Origin: an uncultured Altererythrobacter sp.
GTDB taxonomy: Bacteria; Pseudomonadota; Alphaproteobacteria; Sphingomonadales; Sphingomonadaceae
Assembly (NCBI GenBank): GCA_946886175.1
Contig: CAMPIA010000086.1
Coordinates: 1 to 5,979, forward strand
Length of the DNA stretch: 5,979 bases
Direction: 5' to 3'
Position 1 is the stretch's first letter. Each line of letters begins with the position of its first letter. The position numbers were made by a program, and so were the translations under genes. The notes under the pieces were generated by a model that saw only the letters and a program-made list of their open reading frames with translations, searched no databases and had not been told where the DNA came from. This document shows positions 1 to 4,829 of the stretch, in pieces.

Positions 1-2
1 CG

Positions 3-50
3 GTGGTGGGGCCCGAGCAGGGAAAGCTGGACTTGGACCCCGAGAACTAG
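3..50 (+). CDS. C-terminal end of an unidentified protein (partial)
   Basis: The reading frame open from position 3 encodes 15 residues (VVGPEQGKLDLDPEN) and ends at a TAG at 48-50. The tail is acidic and hydrophilic and fits the C-terminus of a soluble protein. The start and body lie outside the window, so neither family nor function can be assigned. It runs in the same direction as cysE, whose ATG lies 54 bases downstream, so it could share a transcript unless the hairpin between them stops transcription. It may also be a chance open frame. Confidence 0.35.
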   Translation: MVGPEQGKLDLDPEN

Positions 51-56
51 GTCGTT

Positions 57-84
57 TCGCCCGGCAGCTTGCCTCGCCGGGCGA
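57..84. repeat. Strong GC-rich hairpin upstream of cysE
   Basis: A perfect 9-bp inverted repeat (TCGCCCGGC at 57-65, GCCGGGCGA at 76-84) flanks a 10-base loop. It starts 6 bases after the preceding stop codon and ends 20 bases before the cysE ATG. No T-run follows on either strand, so it is not a classical rho-independent terminator. It could be a U-tract-less terminator or 3'-end stabiliser for the upstream gene, or a structure in the cysE leader. The function is inferred; only the inverted repeat is seen. Confidence 0.55.
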
Positions 85-104
85 CAAGTGGGACAAATGC
101 AGCG

Positions 105-809
105 ATGTTCGAACGCCTCGCCGTCTATCTCGACTCAATCCGGGCGCGCGATCCCGCGCCGCGCTCGCGCTGGGAGATTCTGCTCTATCCCGGCGTGCTG
201 GCGGTCGGATTTCACCGGATCGCGCACTGGCTGTTCGATGCGCGGCTCTATTTCCTCGCGCGGTTCGTCAACCACACCGGGCGCTGGCTGACCGCGATCG
301 ACATCCACCCGGGCGCGACGATCGGCCGCAACCTGTTCATCGACCACGGCTTTACCGTGATCGGCGAGACCGCCGAGATCGGCGACGACGTGACGATCTA
401 TCAATGCGTCACGCTGGGCGGCACGAACCCGACCAACGGGCAGGGCGGCAAGCGCCACCCGACCGTGCGCGACGGGGTGATCATCGGTTCGGGCGCGCAG
501 ATCATCGGGCCGATCGTGCTCGGCGAACGCGCGCGGATCGGGGCCAACGCGGTCGTTACCGACGACGTGCCCGACGGCGCGACGATGATCGGGCTCAAGG
601 CGCGCTCGACGCTCGTGCCGGCCGAGGAATGGCTCAAGGAATTCATCCCCTACGGCACCCCGTGCGACGAGCAGTGCGAGGAACTTGCGGCGGGCGGCGG
701 GCGGCGGATCGAACAGCTCGAGGCCCAGCTTGCCGCGCTGCGCGCCGAAGTCGCCGAGCTGAGGGCCGCGGGCGAAGCGCCGATCCAGCGCAGCGGGACC
801 GACAGTTGA
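105..809 (+). CDS. cysE: Serine O-acetyltransferase, short EpsC/CysE type
   Basis: Predicted to transfer acetyl from acetyl-CoA to L-serine, giving O-acetylserine, the carbon skeleton for cysteine synthesis in the cytoplasm. The 234 residues lack the large N-terminal domain of the E. coli enzyme, as in the short EpsC type. A helical N-terminus (1-60) is followed by left-handed beta-helix hexapeptide repeats (about 65-165). D66 and H68 (DIHPGA) and D80/H81 (FIDHG) match the catalytic Asp/His positions of the family. GETAEIG and GGKRHPT are further signatures. A family-typical IPYGTPC segment (181-187) leads into a C-terminal coiled-coil-like heptad stretch (about 202-222). I chose the ATG at 105 because family members start near MFERL. 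A TTG at 69 would add 12 unlikely residues and begin inside the upstream hairpin. Only a weak GTGGGA (88-93) lies upstream. The stop overlaps the next gene's start. Feedback inhibition by cysteine is usual in the family but not demonstrable here. Confidence 0.93.
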   Translation: MFERLAVYLDSIRARDPAPRSRWEILLYPGVLAVGFHRIAHWLFDARLYFLARFVNHTGRWLTAIDIHPGATIGRNLFIDHGFTVIGETAEIGDDVTIYQCVTLGGTNPTNGQGGKRHPTVRDGVIIGSGAQIIGPIVLGERARIGANAVVTDDVPDGATMIGLKARSTLVPAEEWLKEFIPYGTPCDEQCEELAAGGGRRIEQLEAQLAALRAEVAELRAAGEAPIQRSGTDS

Positions 810-1174
810 CCAGCGCCGGCGCGGGAGCCGGTGGGTTTCCCAACATCGTCCCCTTTCCCGGCCGCCGGCCCGACCAGATCGGGTTTGCGCGCGACGAACT
901 GCAGCGTATCCTCGACCTCTACGGCCGCATGGTGGCGGCGGGCGAGTGGCGCGACTACGCGATGGACTTCACCCGCGACGCCGCCACGTTCGCCGCCTTC
1001 CGCCGCACCGCCGAGCGCCCGCAGGCGCGGATCGAGAAGCGCCCCGCGCTGCGCAGCCGCCAGGGCATGTGGACGCTGTTCGGCGAACACGGCCAGGTGC
1101 TCAAGCGCGGCCACGAACTGCCGGGGGTGCTCGCCCCGATGGAGCGGCGGCTGGTGAAGGCGTTGAAGGGCTAG
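806..1174 (+). CDS. DUF2794 family protein
   Basis: A small soluble protein of 122 residues matching the DUF2794 family of Alphaproteobacteria, whose function is unknown. The recognisable core is LYGRMVAAGEWRDYAMDF (about 38-55), then FRRTAERPQARIEKRP (65-80), RQGMW and VLKRGHELPGVL (98-109). An N-terminal NIVPFPG motif (13-19) also fits, so the protein looks complete. No ATG or GTG precedes the conserved part in frame. The best start is the TTG at 806, whose last two bases are the first two of the cysE TGA, giving a TTGA stop-start overlap with a weak GGGA (795-798) ahead. This implies translational coupling to cysE and co-transcription. The arrangement does not prove a role in cysteine metabolism. 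Its TAG stop shares bases with the stop of the convergent toxin gene. Confidence 0.85.
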   Translation: MTSAGAGAGGFPNIVPFPGRRPDQIGFARDELQRILDLYGRMVAAGEWRDYAMDFTRDAATFAAFRRTAERPQARIEKRPALRSRQGMWTLFGEHGQVLKRGHELPGVLAPMERRLVKALKG

Positions 1175-1578
1175 GCGGGGCTTGCGGGCCGCTCCCATTC
1201 GAGCAGCTTGAGGCCGGGCACATCGCGAAAGTCGCGGCCGTTCAGCGTCACGAGCGTCAGGTCGTGGACCAGCGCCGTGGCAGCGGTTATGCGATCGGCT
1301 GTCTTGCGGCGGGAATAGCCCGTCGCTTCGAGAATTCGCCTGTACTCGGCTATTTCGCTCGCTCCGAAATCGAGGGTCTCGATGAAGGTCAGCAATTCAT
1401 CGATTCTCGCGCGCCGCGATTGAATCAGATCGTGCTCGCGCACGACACCGTTCTCCAACTCGACAAGGGTGATCGCTGAGATGTGTAGCGGCGCCGGCAG
1501 TCGGCGAACTTCGCTTCTGATCCAGGGCTCGCCATCACGCAGATGAATGACTACGTCGGTGTCGAGAATGACCGGCAA
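1171..1578 (-). CDS. vapC: VapC-type PIN-domain ribonuclease toxin
   Basis: Predicted toxin of a type II toxin-antitoxin pair. PIN-domain VapC proteins are Mg2+-dependent endoribonucleases that cleave tRNA or rRNA and are inhibited by the partner VapB. The 135 residues cover a full PIN domain. Candidate acidic metal ligands are D6 (LDTDVVI), E40 (LVELENG), D95 (TADRITAATAL) and the segment around N113/D116 (LVTLNGRDF). The target RNA cannot be inferred. The start is TTG at 1578-1576, the only standard bacterial start available: the vapB stop lies one codon upstream in the same frame, and the next part of the protein is the catalytic strand. No Shine-Dalgarno is visible, so expression probably depends on translation of vapB. 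The C-terminal stop overlaps that of the convergent DUF2794 gene. Sampled GC is about 55-60%, below the neighbours. Confidence 0.9.
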   Translation of the reverse strand: MPVILDTDVVIHLRDGEPWIRSEVRRLPAPLHISAITLVELENGVVREHDLIQSRRARIDELLTFIETLDFGASEIAEYRRILEATGYSRRKTADRITAATALVHDLTLVTLNGRDFRDVPGLKLLEWERPASPA

Positions 1579-1581
1579 TGT

Positions 1582-1842
1582 TCAGAGGCCGGGGCGGTTG
1601 GGAAATTCGATCGGTTCGCGCTTTTCGGGCCTTGCAGGTCTCGGCAAAGCGTCGAGAGCGTCCAGCCCGGCTAGCATACGCCGTCGTTCTTCGGCGTCTT
1701 CGCGAGACACGCGGATCGTCACCACGTCGCCGTTCTTGTCGAGTTCGACCGCCACACCCGCATCTATCGCGAAGCCCTTGGGCAGCCTCACGGCGACGCT
1801 GTTGCCGGACTTGAAGGTCTTGGTATGGACGGGCTTGGTCAT
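1582..1842 (-). CDS. vapB: VapB-type antitoxin with AbrB/MazE DNA-binding fold
   Basis: The partner antitoxin has 86 residues. The N-terminal part (about 5-45; KTFKSGNSVAVRLPKGF, then AVELDKNGDVVTIRV) is a SpoVT/AbrB/MazE swapped-hairpin domain, which dimerises and binds operator DNA. The charged C-terminal part (about 46-86), ending in EPIEFPNRPGL, resembles the tail by which such antitoxins wrap the VapC active site. The ATG at 1842 gives a family-length protein. The same frame stays open much farther upstream, but that stretch is antisense to nothing recognisable, overlaps the membrane-protein gene in another frame, and matches no family. VapB with VapC should repress the module through the palindrome just upstream of the start. 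Only 3 bases separate its TGA from the vapC start codon. Confidence 0.9.
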   Translation of the reverse strand: MTKPVHTKTFKSGNSVAVRLPKGFAIDAGVAVELDKNGDVVTIRVSREDAEERRRMLAGLDALDALPRPARPEKREPIEFPNRPGL

Positions 1843-1848
1843 GCGCTC

Positions 1849-1865
1849 GTATATACGGGATATAC
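1849..1865. promoter_or_regulatory. Candidate VapB operator: GTATAT-N5-ATATAC palindrome
   Basis: A perfect 6-bp inverted repeat (GTATAT at 1849-1854, ATATAC at 1860-1865) with a 5-base spacer forms an AT-rich 17-bp site in otherwise GC-rich DNA, ending 7 bases before the vapB ATG. It covers the proposed -10 element and part of the spacer, as expected for autorepression by an AbrB-fold antitoxin or its toxin complex. Binding is inferred from position, symmetry and family habit. Confidence 0.7.
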
Positions 1866-1878
1866 AAGGTGCTCGCAA
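1850..1878 (-). promoter_or_regulatory. Candidate vapBC promoter (-35 TTGCGA, 17 bp, -10 TATATA)
   Basis: On the minus strand TTGCGA (1878-1873) and TATATA (1855-1850) are separated by exactly 17 bases. Each matches the sigma70 consensus at 4 or more of 6 positions. Only 7 bases separate the -10 element from the vapB ATG, so transcription would begin at or within a base or so of the A of the start codon, producing a leaderless mRNA. No Shine-Dalgarno is present, which agrees with this. Confidence 0.6.
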
Positions 1879-1898
1879 GACCAGGCCCGGCCATATCG

Positions 1899-2972
1899 TC
1901 AGGCGTGCGCGAGCGCTCCCGGCACGGGCAGGCGTGCCTGCAAGGCGCCCGGCAACTGGTGAACCACTGCATTGCGAATGGGGGTCCAGAAGGCCGAAAG
2001 CGTGAGCAGCGCGGAGCCGATCACCAGTGCGGTGAGCGCGACGTTGAGTTCCACCGCGCCGAAGCGGTCGAACAGCCAGGTCAGTGTCGCCAGCACGTAG
2101 GCGAGCGCCGAGACGAGCAGCGCGCGGCGGTCGATCGCCAGCGCCACCAGCCCCATCGCGATATAGACCACCAGCACCGCGACCGCCGCGCCGGGGCCGA
2201 TATCCTGCCCCTGGGTCACGCCGATCCAGTGGAACAGCGGGTGCGCGATCATCGGCGCGGCGAGCAGGTGGAGCCAGAAGGCGACGTCGCTGCGGCGCGT
2301 CTCGCGCTCGCGGTCGCTGGTGTCCCAGCGCATCGCGAACAGGAAGATCGCGAGCCCCGTCGCAAACACCAACGGCATCAGCACGCTGTCGGGCCGGACA
2401 TTGTCGGGGCCGATCGCCGCGACGACCAGCGCGATCACCGTGCCCGCCACCGCCGCAGCGCCCGCCGCGACCGTGATCGGGACCATGAAGCGCCGCCAGT
2501 GGACCCAGGCCGCGATCGCCGCCGCGAGCGCGCAGCCGCCGCCCAGCGCGACGACCAGGGCGTCGTTCGCTCCGGACATATCTGCCGCCATCACGACGAA
2601 CCCGAGCAGCGCCTCGAACACCCCACCGACGAAGGCGAGCAGGAGAACGATGCTGGGCAGCGCCATGCGCCGCTTGCGAGTGAAGAATTCGGCCATCGTC
2701 CACGCGGCGCCCGCGACCAGCACGCCCGAGAACGGTGGCGGGCCGTCGAGCGCCGGGGTGATCGCCTGCCCGATTCCCGCCATCGCGACCAGCAGCAGCA
2801 CGGCGGCGATGGTGACGAAGATGTCGTTGAAGCTGTTGACGAGGCGGAAATGTTCCTCGTCCGTGGCCGGCACGGTGCGCACGCCGCGCACATGCGAGCG
2901 CAAGGCATCGGCCGCCTCGGCGCTCAGCGCGCCGCTGGCGACCGCGCCGCGCAGGTCGTCTTCGGTATACAT
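1899..2972 (-). CDS. Multi-pass inner-membrane protein of unknown function
   Basis: I do not recognise a named family for this 357-residue protein. Residues 1-48 are soluble, charged and helical (YTEDDLRGAVASGALSAEAA), and layout resembles DUF2157-like membrane proteins that carry a short helical N-terminal domain; that resemblance is tentative. About ten hydrophobic segments follow, near 50-70, 80-97, 105-128, 137-158, 164-188, 196-214, 230-250, 260-280, 284-300 and 309-328. The loop after segment 6 is strongly charged (RWDTSDRERETRRSD) and precedes a WLHLLAAP motif with histidines (H235, H244, H248) that could matter functionally. The ATG at 2972 is supported by an excellent GGGGAGGAG Shine-Dalgarno (2989-2981) with 8-base spacing and by a promoter upstream. 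The vapB start lies 56 bases downstream on the same strand, but has its own promoter. No catalytic signature is evident. Confidence 0.85.
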   Translation of the reverse strand: MYTEDDLRGAVASGALSAEAADALRSHVRGVRTVPATDEEHFRLVNSFNDIFVTIAAVLLLVAMAGIGQAITPALDGPPPFSGVLVAGAAWTMAEFFTRKRRMALPSIVLLLAFVGGVFEALLGFVVMAADMSGANDALVVALGGGCALAAAIAAWVHWRRFMVPITVAAGAAAVAGTVIALVVAAIGPDNVRPDSVLMPLVFATGLAIFLFAMRWDTSDRERETRRSDVAFWLHLLAAPMIAHPLFHWIGVTQGQDIGPGAAVAVLVVYIAMGLVALAIDRRALLVSALAYVLATLTWLFDRFGAVELNVALTALVIGSALLTLSAFWTPIRNAVVHQLPGALQARLPVPGALAHA

Positions 2973-2980
2973 GGGCGTGT

Positions 2981-2989
2981 CTCCTCCCC
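2981..2989 (-). promoter_or_regulatory. Strong Shine-Dalgarno for the membrane-protein gene
   Basis: GGGGAGGAG on the minus strand lies 8 bases before the ATG at 2972. It fixes the start and is clearly stronger than the sites before cysE, vapB, vapC or glmU in this window. Confidence 0.8.
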
Positions 2990-3001
2990 TGTGAAGGGAA
3001 G

Positions 3002-3030
3002 AAGCTACGCCTGGTGTGTTAGTGTGTCAA
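3002..3030 (-). promoter_or_regulatory. Sigma70-like promoter for the membrane-protein gene
   Basis: The minus strand carries a perfect -35 TTGACA (3030-3025), a 17-base spacer and a weaker -10 TAGCTT (3007-3002). Initiation near 2995 would leave a leader of about 23 bases that contains the strong Shine-Dalgarno at 2989-2981. The -35 box lies 11 bases past the stop of the SDR gene, suggesting that the membrane-protein gene is transcribed independently of it, at least in part. Confidence 0.6.
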
Positions 3031-3041
3031 TACAGCTGGTA

Positions 3042-3977
3042 TCAGCCGCGCGTCGAGGACGGCGCGGCGCCTGCGCCGAGCACGTCCTGCATTGCTTTCA
3101 GGATCGCGCCCGACTGCTCGGAGCCCGAGTTCGGGCTGCGCAAGTTGCTCATCTCGCCGATCTTGTCCCAGTTGGCGGCGAAGCCTTCGACCGTGCGGTC
3201 TTCATCCTTCAGCCACACCGCGTCGTTCATCACCACCCAGGCCGAATGGAAGCCGCCCGCGCCCGCGCCGACGATGGCGTTGGTGGGGGCATCCTCGCTG
3301 ACGAGGAAGAGCGCGGCCGGAACCACGTTGACCGGATCGAACAGCTTGAATGCCTCTTCGGGAAACAGATCTTCGGTCATGCGCGTGCCCGCGACGGGCG
3401 ACAGCGTGTTGACCTTGATGTTGTACTTCGCGCCTTCGAGCTGGAGCGTCTTGGTCAGGCCCGCGAGGCCGAGCTTGGCCGCGCCGTAGTTGGCCTGACC
3501 GAAGTTTCCGAACAGCCCGGTCGAGGATGCGGTCATCAGGATGCGGCCGTAGGCCTGCTCGCGCATGGTTTCCCACACCGCCTTGGTCGCGAAGGCCGAG
3601 CCGGTGAGGTGGACCTTGAGCACGAATTCGAAATCCTCGGGGCTCATCTTGGCGAAGGTCTTGTCGCGCAGCACGCCGGCATTGTTGATCAGGACATGGA
3701 CGCCGCCCCACTTCTCCTTCGCCTCGGCGACCATCGCTTCCATCTGCTCGAACTCGGTGACCGAATGGCCGTTCGCCATCGCGGTTCCGCCCGCTTGTTC
3801 GATCTCCTCGACCACCTTCAGCGCGGCGTCCGAATGGCCGGTGCCGTCGCGCGAACCGCCCAGATCGTTGACCACGACTTTCGCACCGCGCTTGGCCAGC
3901 TCGAGCGCATATTCGCGGCCCAGGCCGCCGCCCGCGCCGGTCACGATGGCTACCTTGTCCTTGAACGAAATGGTCAT
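3042..3977 (-). CDS. SDR dehydrogenase, MFE-2-like (3R)-hydroxyacyl-CoA dehydrogenase
   Basis: A classical short-chain dehydrogenase/reductase of 311 residues, longer than the usual 250. Visible motifs are TGAGGGLG (13-20, Rossmann nucleotide binding), D38 in NDLGG (favouring NAD+), NNAG (98-101), and catalytic S151, Y164 and K168. The position normally holding the helix-alpha4 Asn is H123 in VHLTGS. NDLGG, VLRDKTFAKMS, VHLTGS, GNFGQANY and a C-terminal FAANWDKI all recall the dehydrogenase domain of peroxisomal multifunctional enzyme type 2 (human HSD17B4), including its C-terminal extension. The likely reaction is NAD+-dependent oxidation of a (3R)-hydroxyacyl-CoA in beta-oxidation of fatty acids or steroid-like side chains; the substrate is inferred. 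The hydratase and SCP2 domains of MFE-2 are absent, so a separate hydratase would be needed. The ATG at 3977 follows AGGAG (3989-3985) with 7-base spacing. The phosphatase gene lies 122 bases upstream on the same strand. Confidence 0.88.
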   Translation of the reverse strand: MTISFKDKVAIVTGAGGGLGREYALELAKRGAKVVVNDLGGSRDGTGHSDAALKVVEEIEQAGGTAMANGHSVTEFEQMEAMVAEAKEKWGGVHVLINNAGVLRDKTFAKMSPEDFEFVLKVHLTGSAFATKAVWETMREQAYGRILMTASSTGLFGNFGQANYGAAKLGLAGLTKTLQLEGAKYNIKVNTLSPVAGTRMTEDLFPEEAFKLFDPVNVVPAALFLVSEDAPTNAIVGAGAGGFHSAWVVMNDAVWLKDEDRTVEGFAANWDKIGEMSNLRSPNSGSEQSGAILKAMQDVLGAGAAPSSTRG

Positions 3978-4054
3978 CGGATATCTCCTCTCGGGCCGCG
4001 CACGGCCTTACGTTTGCGTCAATCTGCGCGCGGGTTGGCAGGTTCCGCGCGGCG

Positions 4055-4070
4055 ATGCAACTGTATGCAA
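4055..4070. repeat. Direct repeat ATGCAA-N4-ATGCAA upstream of the SDR gene
   Basis: Two identical hexamers (4055-4060 and 4065-4070) have a period of exactly 10 bases, about one helical turn, in the 122-base gap between the phosphatase and SDR genes. On the minus strand they read TTGCAT twice. A tandem same-face repeat in a promoter region can be an activator or repressor site, but no regulator is visible in the window and chance occurrence is possible. Confidence 0.3.
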
Positions 4071-4099
4071 GTGGAGGCGCAGTTCCGTAAGGTCGGCGC

Positions 4100-4768
4100 T
4101 TAAAGTTTTTCGAGCGCCGGGATCAGTTCCGCGAAAGAATCGATCGTCGCGTCCGCGCCGAGCTCGTCGCGCGGCCGATCGCAATAGCCGTAGCACGCGG
4201 CGACCACCGGCACGCCCGCGGCGCGCGCCGCGCGCACGTCGTAGGAACTGTCGCCGACATAGACCATGCGGCCGCCCCCGCAGCATTCCTGCGCCTTCCA
4301 GATCGGGTCGGGCGCGGGCTTGGCGCGGCCCTTGCCAAGCGTATCGCCGCCGATGATGCAGTCGAAGCGATCCGCGATGCCGAGCGTTTCGAGGATGCGG
4401 CGGGCGAACGCCTCGAACTTGTTGGTCACCACGCCGACGCGCACCCCGCGCGCGGCCAGTTCGTCGAGCGCTTCGATCGCGCCGGGATAAGGGCGGGTGT
4501 AGACCACGCAGTTCTCGCCGTAGAAGGCGAGCATCGATTTGTAGAGCTTGCGGAATTCGTCCTCGGCCAAGCCGCCCTGGTCGTCGATCGCGCGCTGGAG
4601 CATGATCTTCGCGCCGCCGCCGATCAGGCTTTTCGCGCCGTCCGCAGGGACGCTGGCGAAGCCGCCGAGCGCAAGCGCGTGGTTGACCGCTGCGCCGAGG
4701 TCGCGATGCGTCTCGAGCAAAGTGCCGTCGAGGTCGAATGCGACCGCGTCGAAGGGGAAATCCGCCAT
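4100..4768 (-). CDS. gph: HAD-family phosphatase, phosphoglycolate phosphatase type
   Basis: A cytoplasmic HAD hydrolase of 222 residues, the usual Gph length. All four motifs are present: FDLDGTLLET with nucleophile D12 and acid/base D14, VVTNK with T115, K150 in GRAKPAPDP, and VGDSSYD with D173 and D177. A helical C1 cap lies between motifs I and II (about 18-95), as in subfamily IA. The likely reaction is hydrolysis of 2-phosphoglycolate, which arises from oxidative DNA damage repair or Rubisco oxygenation; close relatives with other phosphate esters as substrate cannot be excluded. The ATG at 4768 puts the family-typical MADFPFDAVAFDLDGT at the N-terminus. The open frame continues upstream into glmU, but those residues are antisense shadow. 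No good Shine-Dalgarno is seen. It is divergent from glmU with 61 bases between the starts. Confidence 0.88.
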   Translation of the reverse strand: MADFPFDAVAFDLDGTLLETHRDLGAAVNHALALGGFASVPADGAKSLIGGGAKIMLQRAIDDQGGLAEDEFRKLYKSMLAFYGENCVVYTRPYPGAIEALDELAARGVRVGVVTNKFEAFARRILETLGIADRFDCIIGGDTLGKGRAKPAPDPIWKAQECCGGGRMVYVGDSSYDVRAARAAGVPVVAACYGYCDRPRDELGADATIDSFAELIPALEKL

Positions 4769-4829
4769 AGGCCGCCGCGTTAGCCGACATCCTTCCAACT
4801 GCAAGACTTTGGTGGCATTGCGCGCAGCC
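4769..4829. promoter_or_regulatory. Divergent gph/glmU intergenic region
   Basis: All transcription and translation signals for two divergent genes must fit in these 61 bases or extend into the coding regions. On the minus strand a TTGCAG (4804-4799) could act as -35 for gph, with only a poor -10 about 16 bases on (TAACGC), which would leave almost no leader. I find no convincing -10 for glmU and no clear Shine-Dalgarno for either gene. The assignment rests on gene orientation, not on a strong motif. Confidence 0.4.

Noticed and set aside
69..104. Upstream TTG start for cysE
   Set aside because: It begins inside the hairpin, adds a non-family MPRRATSGTNAA leader and has no ribosome binding site; the ATG at 105 fits the family.
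404..805. Long upstream extension of the DUF2794 reading frame
   Set aside because: It reads through cysE in another frame, giving Arg-rich shadow sequence; the DUF2794 homology begins only after about position 836.
1843..2703. N-terminal extension of vapB giving a 373-residue protein
   Set aside because: The extra 287 residues are an out-of-frame reading of the membrane-protein gene on the same strand. The MTKPVHTK start gives a family-length antitoxin directly behind a promoter.
3994..4007. GGCCG-N4-CGGCC hairpin as a terminator behind gph
   Set aside because: The stem is only 5 bp, no T-run follows in the minus direction, and it sits just ahead of the SDR Shine-Dalgarno, so it is at best a weak leader structure.
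1869..4103. A 744-codon plus-strand open frame spanning the membrane-protein and SDR genes
   Set aside because: It is antisense to two well-supported genes with clear ribosome binding sites. Its translation is rich in Arg, His, Gln and Asp without any fold signature, typical of an antisense shadow in GC-rich DNA.
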